A DNA stretch of 30,451 bases from an uncultured Lysobacteraceae bacterium (GCA_946480825.1 CAMLLG010000048.1:1-30451); one strand, 5' to 3'. Shown: positions 9,206 through 19,194, counted from the first letter of the stretch. A program made the numbers and translations. Notes: generated by a model not told the origin, from the letters alone.

Positions 9206-10537
9206 TTACTGCGACTTCAGCTGGATCGCCGGCGTCACCTGGCAGGCGCGCCAGGCCGGCAGCAGGCCGGCGATCAGGCTCGCGAACAGGGTCATGGCGA
9301 CGGTGGCGAGCAGCATCGTGCCGTCGAGGCGCACCAGTTCGGCGTAGTCGGACGGCTGTTGCCGCACCGCCCACAGACCGAGCTGCGCGAGCGCGAGTCC
9401 CAGCGCGCCGCCGGCGACGCCGATGACGCCGGCCTCGATCAGGTACTGGGCGAAGATCGCGCGGCGGGTGGCGCCGAGCGCGCGGCGCACGCCGATTTCC
9501 GCCGAACGCCGCAGGAATTTCGCGAGCAGCAGGCCGACCGTATTGAGCAGACACACGAACAGGAAGCCGAAGGCGAGCCAGCTCTGCAGGCGCACGTCGG
9601 CGGGCACCACGCCGTTGACGTCCATCCAGCCCATGACGTCGTCGAGACGCACATTGGGCTCGCGCTCGAAGCGTCCGGCCGCGCGCTGCTGGTTGGAATA
9701 ATTCACCAGATACTCGCGATAGGCCTTCGCCTTCGCCGGCGAATCCAGTTCCACCCAGTACTGCAGCCAGGTGCAGGGCACGGTGAGGCCGTAGTTGCCT
9801 TCCTCGTCCGGCGGCCGGTCGGCGTCTTCCTCGCGGTTGCCCCAGCAGCTGATGTTGCCGCTGGGCGACATCTTCGTCGCGCGCGAGGTCCAGAACGGCA
9901 CGAACACCTGTTCGTCGGTGCCGAAGCGGCTCTGGCTGGTGTCGTAGAAGCGCGGGTTCGGCGCCCAGGCGTCGAGCACGCCGATCACCTTGAAATCGAC
10001 CTGTTCGAGACGGATGGTCTTGCCGACGCTGTCGGTGCCGGCGCCGAACAGTTTTTCGTTGAGCGCCTTCGAGATCACCGCGACCCGCGCGCGGGCCTGA
10101 TCTTCCTGCGCGGTCCAGCCGCGGCCGCGCGCCATCGGCACGTCGAACATCGGGAAGAAATCGGCGGTGGTGAAGCGCGCGCTGGCGTAGAACGGATCGA
10201 TTCCGGCCTTCGACGGTTCCACCGCCACGTTGCCTGCGGTCATCAGCGCCTGGCGGTCGCCGCGCTTGTCGCGCAGCAGCGCTTCGGCGTCGTAGCGCGT
10301 CATCTGCCATTCCGGGTCGTCGCCCGGTTCGAAGCCGTTGCGGCTGCGCGGGTCGATCCGCGGATAGAAAAGTTTGTCGCTCTTGTGCGGGATCGGATCG
10401 CCGGAGAGCACGTGGAACACGGTGAGCGTGGTCGTGCTGGCGCCGATGCCGAGCGCGATCGCCAGCACCATCAGCGCGGTCAGTGCGCGGTGGCGTCTGA
10501 AACTGCGGAAGGCGAGATTGAGGTAATAGCCGAACAT
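9206..10537 (-). CDS. ABC transporter permease, MacB/FtsX type (first permease)
   Basis: 443 aa. The N-terminus MFGYYLNLAFRSFRRHRALTAL leads into a membrane helix (about 19-42), followed by a large periplasmic MacB_PCD-type domain (about 45-315) and three C-terminal helices with the FtsX coupling sequence AEIGVRRALGATRRAIFAQYLIEAGVIG and a terminal GLLPAWRACQVTPAIQLKSQ, matching the MacB ending pattern. It lies 46 nt after the ATPase gene and is separated from the second permease by a palindromic repeat. It probably forms a heterodimer with the 405-aa permease. The periplasmic domain contains two cysteines (in SCWGN and PCTW) that could form a disulfide. Confidence 0.92.
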   Translation of the reverse strand: MFGYYLNLAFRSFRRHRALTALMVLAIALGIGASTTTLTVFHVLSGDPIPHKSDKLFYPRIDPRSRNGFEPGDDPEWQMTRYDAEALLRDKRGDRQALMTAGNVAVEPSKAGIDPFYASARFTTADFFPMFDVPMARGRGWTAQEDQARARVAVISKALNEKLFGAGTDSVGKTIRLEQVDFKVIGVLDAWAPNPRFYDTSQSRFGTDEQVFVPFWTSRATKMSPSGNISCWGNREEDADRPPDEEGNYGLTVPCTWLQYWVELDSPAKAKAYREYLVNYSNQQRAAGRFEREPNVRLDDVMGWMDVNGVVPADVRLQSWLAFGFLFVCLLNTVGLLLAKFLRRSAEIGVRRALGATRRAIFAQYLIEAGVIGVAGGALGLALAQLGLWAVRQQPSDYAELVRLDGTMLLATVAMTLFASLIAGLLPAWRACQVTPAIQLKSQ

Positions 10538-10583
10538 GGCGGACTCCGGAAGTCGGTCTCTGGATGCGCGGTCGCGCGGACGG

Positions 10584-11312
<729 letters not shown>

Positions 11313-11332
11313 GAGGAAACTCCGGGCTTTTC

Positions 11333-11405
11333 GTAGGTGCGGCTTGCGCCGCGATGATCGTTGCAAGGGTGGGGCGGGTTGCCGTAGGGCGGGCCTCGGC
11401 CCGCC
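11333..11405. repeat. Two GTAG-headed palindromes between the small ORF and the ATPase gene
   Basis: GTAGGTGCGGCTTGCGCCGC at 11333-11352, and a 22-bp element at 11384-11405 starting GTAGGGCGGG that folds as a perfect 8-bp hairpin GGCGGGCC-TC-GGCCCGCC (11388-11405). Both carry the GTAG foot in the same orientation but have different stems, so two REP subfamilies are present. They occupy most of the 104-bp space within the operon. Confidence 0.8.
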
Positions 11406-11416
11406 ATGCCCTTCCC

Positions 11417-11620
11417 TCAACCGCCGATCCGGAAATGCGACGGCAGCGACGATGCAGGCAGGAAGCCTTCGTCCCGGCGTGGCCGATGCGGGACGTCGTC
11501 GTTGGCCGGCGGCGCGAAATCGAAGGTGTGCAGCGGCGGCAGCGGCAGGCGCACCGCGGCGGCCAGTTCGTCGGCGTTCCAGTGCGGCAGGAAGGGCATG
11601 GCGTCGTGTGCGGTGGGCAT
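11417..11620 (-). CDS. Small hypothetical protein (67 aa) inside the transporter operon
   Basis: This small ORF begins where the adaptor gene ends. The adaptor's last codons provide a GGAG Shine-Dalgarno exactly 7 nt before ATG 11620; another in-frame ATG at 11626 overlaps the adaptor stop as ATGA but is too close to the GGAG. The product starts MPTAHDAMPFLPHWNADELA, is rich in proline, aspartate and histidine, has no signal peptide or membrane helix, and ends SSLPSHFRIGG. No family is recognised. The position, coupling and ribosome site argue for translation; the short length and GC-rich background argue for caution. It could be an accessory factor, a leader-like coupling ORF, or spurious. 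Confidence 0.45.
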   Translation of the reverse strand: MPTAHDAMPFLPHWNADELAAAVRLPLPPLHTFDFAPPANDDVPHRPRRDEGFLPASSLPSHFRIGG

Positions 11621-11622
11621 GA

Positions 11623-12903
11623 TCATTCTCCGGAGATGCGGATGCGTTCGGCGTCGCCGAACCGGTCGCCGCCGGAGACCACGATGCGGTCGCCGACGTT
11701 CGCGCCATCGAGAATTTCGACGGCGCCGAGGCTGCTGACGCCGGTGCGGATCCGGCGCTTGACGGCGATGTCGCCGTCCATCACGTAGGCGGATGCGCCG
11801 CCGCCCTGTTCCAGGAACGGGCCGCGTTCGACCTGCAGCACGTTGCGGCGCGTGTCCATCACGATCCGCGCGCTGAGCCGCTGGTTCTGGCGCAGACCGG
11901 GCGGCTGTGCGTCCTCGAAGCGCAGGCGCGCGGCCACTTCGCCGTTCACCACTTCCGGCGACACCGCCGAGATCGCGGCCGCGAAGGTGTCGCCGCCGTT
12001 GCCGGTGATCTCCGCCGGAATGCCGATGCCCAGGTCCCGGGCGAAGCTTTCCGGCACCTTGATCTCGACCTCGAACACCGACAGATCCACCAGACTCAGC
12101 ACCGCCGCGTTGGCGGCGACGTTCGCGCGCTGCGCGATCATCAGCTGGCCGATCTGGCCATCGAACGGCGCGCGCAGGGTCAGCGCATCGACCTGCCGCT
12201 GCAGTTCGGCGACGACCGCGCGCTGGCGATCGGCGAGCAATCGTTTGTTGCGGCTGTCGAGACCCGCGCCGCGGCCCTGCAGCGCGTATGCCTGCTGCGC
12301 GGCGGCCAGCGCGAGTTCCGATTTCTTCAGCTGGTCCTGCGCGCGGGCCACGTCCACCTCGGCCACGGCGCCGCCTTCGTAGGCGCGACGGTTGCGCTCC
12401 AGGTCGCGCACCGCGGCGGTGCGGTCGACCATCGCCTGGTCCAGCGACTTGCGCGCATCGGCGCGGGTCAGCTCGCCGTCGAGTTCCGCCCGCGAAGCTT
12501 CGGCTTCCAGACTGGCCAGCGTCGCTTCTTCCTGCGCGAGCCGGCTGCGCAGCTCGGGGCTGTCGATTTCGGCCAGCGCCTGATCCTTCTTGACCACGTC
12601 GCCGGCCACGACCTGCAGGGTCACGGTGCCGCCGGCGATGGCGTAGAGGGTCGGACTGTTCGCGGAGATCACCCGGCCTTCCGCGGACAGATCGCGGACC
12701 AGATCGCCGCGCCGCACTTCGGCGATGCGCAGACGCTCGGCATCGACCGAACGGCCGCCTGCGCTCCAGGCCGAGAGCGTGGCGACGATGGCGGCGCCGA
12801 TGCCGAGCGCGAGTGCGCCGGCCACGAGCCAGCGACGGCGTTTGGCGGTCGACGCCGAGGTGGCGAGCGTGCGGTCCTGTGCGGCGGTATCGCGGATGTT
12901 CAT
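11623..12903 (-). CDS. Periplasmic adaptor / membrane fusion protein (HlyD type)
   Basis: 426 aa. A short cytoplasmic N-terminus (MNIRDTAAQDR...), one membrane helix (about 25-46), then the adaptor architecture: beta-barrel/lipoyl half (YAIAGGTVTLQVVAGDVVKKDQALAEIDSPEL), a long alanine/glutamate-rich coiled-coil hairpin (about 115-225), second lipoyl half (LRAPFDGQIGQLMIAQRANVAANAAVLSLVDLSVFEVEIKVPE), and a C-terminal barrel ending VVSGGDRFGDAERIRISGE. It should bridge the MacB/FtsX permeases to an outer-membrane TolC-like channel not encoded here. ATG 12903 is chosen because a perfect sigma-54 promoter ends about 24 nt upstream; a TTG-initiated extension would run through that promoter. No strong Shine-Dalgarno is visible. 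It is the first gene of the operon. Confidence 0.92.
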   Translation of the reverse strand: MNIRDTAAQDRTLATSASTAKRRRWLVAGALALGIGAAIVATLSAWSAGGRSVDAERLRIAEVRRGDLVRDLSAEGRVISANSPTLYAIAGGTVTLQVVAGDVVKKDQALAEIDSPELRSRLAQEEATLASLEAEASRAELDGELTRADARKSLDQAMVDRTAAVRDLERNRRAYEGGAVAEVDVARAQDQLKKSELALAAAQQAYALQGRGAGLDSRNKRLLADRQRAVVAELQRQVDALTLRAPFDGQIGQLMIAQRANVAANAAVLSLVDLSVFEVEIKVPESFARDLGIGIPAEITGNGGDTFAAAISAVSPEVVNGEVAARLRFEDAQPPGLRQNQRLSARIVMDTRRNVLQVERGPFLEQGGGASAYVMDGDIAVKRRIRTGVSSLGAVEILDGANVGDRIVVSGGDRFGDAERIRISGE

Positions 12904-12938
12904 GGCTCGGACAGAGGTGGCGGTTGCCTCACCTCCAT

Positions 12939-12954
12939 GCAAACCGCGTGCCAA
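12939..12954 (-). promoter_or_regulatory. Sigma-54 (RpoN) -24/-12 promoter of the transporter/two-component operon
   Basis: Read on the minus strand: TGGCACGCGGTTTGC, that is TGGCAC, 5-nt spacer, TTGC, an exact match to the consensus TGGCACG-N4-TTGC with the obligatory GG and GC in register. The GC of the -12 element is at 12940-12939, predicting a start near 12927 and a ~24-nt leader before the adaptor ATG at 12903. A sigma-54 response regulator is encoded in the same operon. Confidence 0.88.
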
Positions 12955-12998
12955 TCGCAATGCGTTGTTTTTGTTGATGTTTATGGCGACAAAAAGAT

Positions 12999-13031
12999 GT
13001 CCGCGCGCTGTCCGGACGCGTCCGCGCGGAC
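12999..13031. promoter_or_regulatory. Palindrome cluster, candidate enhancer (UAS) for the sigma-54 regulator
   Basis: A perfect 12-bp palindrome GTCCGCGCGGAC (13020-13031) is preceded by GTCCGGAC (13010-13017), and the outer 9-bp arms GTCCGCGCG (12999-13007) and CGCGCGGAC (13023-13031) are also inverted repeats. This places four GTCC/GGAC half-site groups about 72-104 bp upstream of the predicted sigma-54 start, the usual enhancer distance. An AT-rich stretch (about 12960-12997) separates it from the promoter, fitting a looping region. Regulator assignment is inference. The array also covers the -35 region of glmS. Confidence 0.6.
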
Positions 13032-13060
13032 GCTCGGGCCGGGTTTCGCCGTTACACTAA
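13030..13060 (+). promoter_or_regulatory. Candidate glmS promoter (-10 box)
   Basis: TACACT at 13053-13058 (4 of 6 to TATAAT with the key T, A and final T) lies 62 bp before the glmS ATG. The same hexamer occurs before the B12 riboswitch and the free-Met-sulfoxide reductase gene. The -35 position is poor and overlaps the palindrome cluster used as candidate enhancer for the divergent operon. Confidence 0.4.
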
Positions 13061-13120
13061 CGAACCCCCGGAGCCATGCCTTCAACCACGCCGCTCCGAC
13101 CCAACGAGGACTCCCAACGT

Positions 13121-14968
<1,848 letters not shown>

Positions 14969-15034
14969 TCGGCCTTATCCGATCCGAACCTGATCGGCGC
15001 GCCTTCCGCCATCGTTTCCGAACGCAGGACTGCC

Positions 15035-16156
15035 ATGCCGCAACGCGCCTGGACCGCTTCCGCCATCCGCAGGATCGAGGCCGACTTCAACCGGTCGGCC
15101 GACACCCACCTGATCCCGCTGCCGTTGCCCGGTTTTCCGGGCATCGACGTGTATCTGAAGGACGAATCCAGCCATCCCACCGGCAGCCTGAAACATCGTC
15201 TGGCGCGGTCGCTGTTCCTGTACGCGCTGGCCAACGGCTGGCTGCGCGCGGGCGCGCCGGTGATCGAGGCCTCGAGCGGTTCCACCGCGGTCTCTGAAGC
15301 ATATTTCGCGCGGCTGCTGGGGTTGCCGTTCATCGCGGTGATGCCTGCTTCGACATCGCCGGACAAGATTCGCGCGATCGAATTCCACGGCGGCCGCTGC
15401 CATCTCGTGGACGATCCCGCGTCGATCAACGACGAGTCCGAACGGCTCGCGCGCGAGACCGGCGGCCATTTCCTCGATCAGTTCACCTACGCCGAGCGCG
15501 CCACCGACTGGCGCGCGAACAACAACATCGCCGAATCGATCTTCGTGCAGATGGCGCAGGAACCGCATCCGGTGCCGGCGTGGATCGTCTGCAGTCCCGG
15601 CACTGGCGGCACCGGTGCGACCCTCGGCCGCTATGTGCGTTATCGCCGTCACGACACCCGCGTGCTCTGCGCCGATCCCGAGCATTCGGTGTTCTACGAT
15701 CATTTCGCCGGCGCCGTGCGCGGACACCCGCGGCACGACCTCACCCATCCCTGCGGTTCCGGCATCGAAGGCATCGGCCGCCCGAAGGTCGAGCGCAGTT
15801 TCATCGCCGCCTGCATCGACGCGATGGTGAAGGTGCCGGACGCGCTCAGTCTCGCGGCGATGCGTCACGTCAGCGAAGCGCTCGACCGCCGCGTCGGCGG
15901 CTCCACCGGCACCAATGTCGTGGGCGTGCTCGCCGCCGCCGAACGCATGCGCCGCGAAGGCCGCAGCGGTTCGATCGTGAGCATCCTCTGCGATGGCGGC
16001 GACCGTTACTCGCACAGTTACTACAACCCGGCCTGGTACGTGGAGCAGGGCATCGACACGATCCGGTCCGATGCGATCGTCGCAGGTGCGCTTGCCGGTG
16101 CGGGCGAGCCCGCGCTCGATGTGCGCTGGCTGGAGCGCATGCCGGAAGTCTGCTGA
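15035..16156 (+). CDS. PLP-dependent cysteine synthase/desulfhydrase-family protein (Cds1-like)
   Basis: 373 aa fold-type II PLP enzyme of the cysteine synthase family. The Schiff-base lysine is K53 in [16 protein letters not shown]; the substrate/phosphate loops are [13 protein letters not shown] (about 78-90) and [18 protein letters not shown]; the C-terminal [15 protein letters not shown] contains the usual pyridine-contacting region. The asparagine-loop SSGSTA differs from the TSGNTG of true O-acetylserine sulfhydrylases, and the protein is ~50 residues longer, so it more likely belongs to the Cds1-like cysteine desulfhydrase branch. That would release sulfide from cysteine; this is inference from motif comparison recalled from family knowledge. 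It lies 66 bp after glmS on the same strand. The 10-bp hairpin after its stop probably ends its transcript. Confidence 0.8.
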   Translation: MPQRAWTASAIRRIEADFNRSADTHLIPLPLPGFPGIDVYLKDESSHPTGSLKHRLARSLFLYALANGWLRAGAPVIEASSGSTAVSEAYFARLLGLPFIAVMPASTSPDKIRAIEFHGGRCHLVDDPASINDESERLARETGGHFLDQFTYAERATDWRANNNIAESIFVQMAQEPHPVPAWIVCSPGTGGTGATLGRYVRYRRHDTRVLCADPEHSVFYDHFAGAVRGHPRHDLTHPCGSGIEGIGRPKVERSFIAACIDAMVKVPDALSLAAMRHVSEALDRRVGGSTGTNVVGVLAAAERMRREGRSGSIVSILCDGGDRYSHSYYNPAWYVEQGIDTIRSDAIVAGALAGAGEPALDVRWLERMPEVC

Positions 16157-16159
16157 TAC

Positions 16160-16183
16160 CTGCCGACGGGAATCCGTCGGCAG
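16160..16183. terminator. Perfect 10-bp hairpin after the PLP-enzyme gene
   Basis: CTGCCGACGG (16160-16169), loop GAAT, CCGTCGGCAG (16174-16183); begins 4 nt after the stop codon. No T run follows, so it would be a weak intrinsic terminator or an mRNA 3'-stabilising hairpin. It is not a LexA box. Confidence 0.5.
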
Positions 16184-16214
16184 TCGCCACGCGGCGTCGG
16201 CCCGCGATGCGTGG

Positions 16215-16235
16215 ATGCGCGACAATGGCCGCATG
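16215..16235 (+). promoter_or_regulatory. Candidate dinB -10 box implying a leaderless mRNA
   Basis: GACAAT at 16221-16226 is followed by 6 nt (GGCCGC) and the ATG at 16233, so a start 7 nt beyond the -10 box would coincide with the A of the start codon. No Shine-Dalgarno is present. The -35 region is not evident. Confidence 0.4.
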
Positions 16236-17309
16236 TCGCCCGGGCCGCGCAAGATCATCCACATCGACATGGACGCGTTCTACGCGTCGGTGGAGCAGCG
16301 CGACGACCCGTCGCTGCGCGGTAAACCCGTGGTGGTCGCGTGGCGCGGCGCGCGCTCGGTGGTGTGTGCGGCGTCGTACGAGGCGCGCAGGTTCGGCGTG
16401 CGCTCGGCGATGCCGGCGGTGCGTGCGGAGCGGTTGTGCCCGGAGGCGGTGTTCGTGCCGCCCGATTTCGCGCGCTACAAGGCGGTGTCGCGGCAGGTGC
16501 GCGAGATCTTCGCGCGCCACACCGATCTGATCGAGCCGTTGTCGCTGGACGAGGCCTATCTCGACGTGACCGAGCCGAAGATCGCGCTGCCCAGCGCGAC
16601 CGCGATCGCCGAAACCATCCGCGCGCAGATCCGCGAAGAGACGCAGCTGACCGCGTCCGCCGGGATCGCGCCGAACAAGTTCCTCGCCAAGATCGCATCG
16701 GACTGGAACAAGCCCGACGGGCAGTTCGTGATCCGTCCGCAGCAGGCCTTCGATTTCCTCACGCCGCTACCGGTGGGCCGCATCCCCGGCGTCGGCAAAG
16801 TGATGCAGGAAAAGCTCGCGGCGCTGGGCGTCGGCACGGTCGGCGAACTGCGCACGCTGGGAGCCGAGCGCCTGCAGCGGGCGTTCGGCAGTTTCGGCCT
16901 GCGTCTGCATACGCGCGCGCAGGGCATCGACGAGCGTCCGGTCGAACCCGACCAGCCGGTGCAGTCGATCTCGTCCGAGGACACGTTCGAACGCGACGTG
17001 CCGATCGGCGAACTGGAACCGATGATCCTGCGCCTCGCCGAAAAGACCTGGAACGCTTCGCGGAAAACCGATCGCGTGGGCCGCACCGTGGTGCTGAAGT
17101 TGAAGACCGCGCAGTTCCGCATCCTCACCCGCAGCCATACGCCGGAAACGCCGCCGGCGTCGCTGCAGCAGTTCATCGAGATCGCGCTGGCGCTGCGCGA
17201 CCGTGTCGATCTGCCGGCACGCACACGCTATCGGCTGGTCGGCGTGGGCCTCGGTGGATTCCGCGACAAGGATGCGCTGCCGCCGCAGCCGGCGCTGTTC
17301 GATCTCTGA
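16233..17309 (+). CDS. dinB: DNA polymerase IV (Y-family translesion polymerase)
   Basis: 358 aa, close to E. coli DinB (351). Performs error-prone bypass of damaged bases. Catalytic acidic residues: D12 in IIHIDMDAFYASVEQ and D106/E107 in PLSLDEAYLDVT; Tyr17 occupies the steric-gate position. Palm/fingers block VVCAASYEARRFGVRSAMP, thumb HhH region GRIPGVGKVMQEKLAALGVGTVGEL and a little-finger domain follow. The C-terminus ends QPALF (352-356) plus DL, a good beta-clamp-binding motif. ATG 16233 matches the conserved start; an in-frame ATG at 16215 would lie before the putative -10 box. No LexA operator is recognised. Converges with the protease gene, stops only 6 bp apart. Confidence 0.96.
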   Translation: MSPGPRKIIHIDMDAFYASVEQRDDPSLRGKPVVVAWRGARSVVCAASYEARRFGVRSAMPAVRAERLCPEAVFVPPDFARYKAVSRQVREIFARHTDLIEPLSLDEAYLDVTEPKIALPSATAIAETIRAQIREETQLTASAGIAPNKFLAKIASDWNKPDGQFVIRPQQAFDFLTPLPVGRIPGVGKVMQEKLAALGVGTVGELRTLGAERLQRAFGSFGLRLHTRAQGIDERPVEPDQPVQSISSEDTFERDVPIGELEPMILRLAEKTWNASRKTDRVGRTVVLKLKTAQFRILTRSHTPETPPASLQQFIEIALALRDRVDLPARTRYRLVGVGLGGFRDKDALPPQPALFDL

Positions 17310-17315
17310 GTCGCG

Positions 17316-19151
17316 TCAGCGTTTCTTCGAAGACGCGGGCCGTTTCGCCGCGGATTTCTTCGCCGTCGTTTTCTTCGCTGCCGACTTCTTCGGCGGCGCC
17401 TGCACGACAGGCATCCATGCCAGCGCCGCGGCCACCGCTTTCGCGGCATCGATGCGGCCGTAGCCGTAGCGGTTCGAATGTCCGTTGGTCTTGTACGCGG
17501 AGGCCGGGCCGATCTTTCTGGCGGTCGAGGTCAGCACCGCGCGCACGTCGTCGGGCGTCATCGCCGGTTTCAGCGACAGCAGCAGGCCGCAGAGACCGGC
17601 GACCAGCGCGGTCGCCGACGAGGTGCCGCCGAAGGTGTCGCAGAACAGCCCGTCGTCGCCGCTGGCGTCGTCGCCCGGGTTGTAGCCGCGTCCGGGCATC
17701 GACACATCGGTGGTGACGATCCCGCGCCTGCCGCCGTCTGAAGGCGCGACCACGCACAGTTCCGGCCCGGTATTGGAATAGCGCGCCAGGGTATCGGCGT
17801 CGGTGGAAGCGCCGACGGCGAAGGCGTTGTCGTCCCGGGCCGGGTAGGCGATCCGGGTCTTCGTGTCGTTGCCGGTGGCGCAGACCACGATCGCGCCCTT
17901 GCCCTTGCGCCCGTCCCTGCGCGCGTCGCGCAACGCAGGCGCCAGCGCCCGCGCCAACCCATCGGGGCCGGCCCATGCGCAGCAGAGGACATCGGCGTGC
18001 GCGGTCAGCGCGGCGTAGCGGATCGCGGCGGCGACATCGCTGTCTTTCGCCATCGCGAGATCGCCGTTGTGGTCGCGGTGACGGGGGCACGCGCGGAAGA
18101 TCTTCACCGGCAGCAGCCGGCAGCCCGGTGCGATGCCGTAAGCGTGCGGACCGGTGCCCGCGGCCACGCCGGCGCAGGCGGTGCCGTGGATGTCGTTCCA
18201 GCGCACGTCGTTGTCGCGGTCGTCGAAGGCCTTCGGTCGCGGGTCGTAAGGGTCGTCTCCGCGTTTTCGCGGCGTGAAGTCGCGGCCGCAGCGGTCGCGG
18301 CGATCGCCGGGCACTGGATGGCGGTGGATGTTCGGCGCCAGTTCGGGATGGTCGATGTCGACGCCGTCGTCGAGGATGGCGATGGTGATCGCGTCGGAGC
18401 CGCGGGTCAGCGCCCACGCGTCCCGTGCGCCGATCAGCCCCAGATGCCACTGCGCCGCCGACGGCGCGCCTGCCGCGCGTCGCGTCGCACTGCGGGTGAA
18501 CTGGCTGACGAAGTCCGGCGCCGCGGCGACCCGTTCCGGATCGGCGTTCAGGTGATCCGCCAGCGCGAGCAGCGCATCGCCGCGACAGTCGGGGTCGCGC
18601 GGATGGACCACGATCTGCGCGGCGCCGATCCGCGCGCTGTATTTCGGCACCAGCGCGTGCAGCGCGAGGAAGGCGCGGCGCTCGGCGATGCCGACATCCG
18701 GCGCGAACTGCAGCAGGATCTCGTGATGCAGCAACTGCAACAGCCCGCTGCTGCGTTCGCGATAGACCGCCATTCCGCGATCCATGCGTGTCGTGGCGGC
18801 ATCGCGCGCGGCCGCGACCGAACTTCCGCCTTCCCGCGCACGCGCGCCGCTGGCGCGCTTGGCGACGGCGAATTTTTTCGTCTCCGGAGGTTCCTCGCGC
18901 GGCAGGTGGAAGAACGCGCGTCGCACGTACTCGGCGATGGCGTCTTCGCCGGTCTCGCGCAGCTCGGCGCGACTGACGGGCTCCAGCCCGCTGCGCGCGG
19001 GCGCCGCGCCCGGCACGAGCATCGCGGGCATGCGTTCCAGAAACGCCGCGGCCAGCGATTTCGTCGCGTCCGGCGCCGCAACCTGCAGCGCGCGGCCCGC
19101 GATCGTTGCGAGTGCGAGACCCGACGGTGGTTTCTGACGTTTCATGCGCAT
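17316..19151 (-). CDS. S8 (subtilisin-family) serine protease, apparently cytoplasmic, with Lys/Ala-rich tail
   Basis: 611 aa. Catalytic triad: Asp261 in ILDDGVDIDHPEL, His322 in DIHGTACAG, Ser511 in FGGTSSATALVAGL; oxyanion Asn428 in CATGND. The usual GTSxAAP is GTSSATAL, with Leu where Pro is normal. Residues about 140-220 (HEILLQFAPDVGIAERRAFLALHALV... DPERVAAAPDFVSQF) look like a fervidolysin-type prodomain. No signal peptide or membrane segment is found: the N-terminus is MRMKRQKPPSGLALATIAGR. Residues 586-611 are a histone-H1-like tail with 11 Lys/Arg in 26. ATG 19151 has AGGG 5 nt upstream; ATG 19145 is the alternative. The gene upstream encodes a free prodomain-like protein 43 bp away. 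Substrate unknown. Confidence 0.9.
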   Translation of the reverse strand: MRMKRQKPPSGLALATIAGRALQVAAPDATKSLAAAFLERMPAMLVPGAAPARSGLEPVSRAELRETGEDAIAEYVRRAFFHLPREEPPETKKFAVAKRASGARAREGGSSVAAARDAATTRMDRGMAVYRERSSGLLQLLHHEILLQFAPDVGIAERRAFLALHALVPKYSARIGAAQIVVHPRDPDCRGDALLALADHLNADPERVAAAPDFVSQFTRSATRRAAGAPSAAQWHLGLIGARDAWALTRGSDAITIAILDDGVDIDHPELAPNIHRHPVPGDRRDRCGRDFTPRKRGDDPYDPRPKAFDDRDNDVRWNDIHGTACAGVAAGTGPHAYGIAPGCRLLPVKIFRACPRHRDHNGDLAMAKDSDVAAAIRYAALTAHADVLCCAWAGPDGLARALAPALRDARRDGRKGKGAIVVCATGNDTKTRIAYPARDDNAFAVGASTDADTLARYSNTGPELCVVAPSDGGRRGIVTTDVSMPGRGYNPGDDASGDDGLFCDTFGGTSSATALVAGLCGLLLSLKPAMTPDDVRAVLTSTARKIGPASAYKTNGHSNRYGYGRIDAAKAVAAALAWMPVVQAPPKKSAAKKTTAKKSAAKRPASSKKR

Positions 19152-19194
19152 GCGTTCCCTGCTGCCCGCGGCCGGTGGAGTGGCCGGCCCGCGA

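Noticed and set aside
12957..12998. IHF site between the sigma-54 promoter and the palindromes
   Set aside because: The stretch is AT-rich and has an ATCAA element, but the TTR half at the required spacing is missing, so I do not call a site.
13032..13120. glmS ribozyme or riboswitch upstream of glmS
   Set aside because: The leader is short and lacks the conserved ribozyme core; that element is also typical of Gram-positive bacteria.
16160..16183. LexA/SOS box for dinB
   Set aside because: The CTG...CAG palindrome is 24 bp with a 4-nt loop, not the 16-bp E. coli box nor the Xanthomonas-type LexA sites; it fits a hairpin after the preceding gene better.
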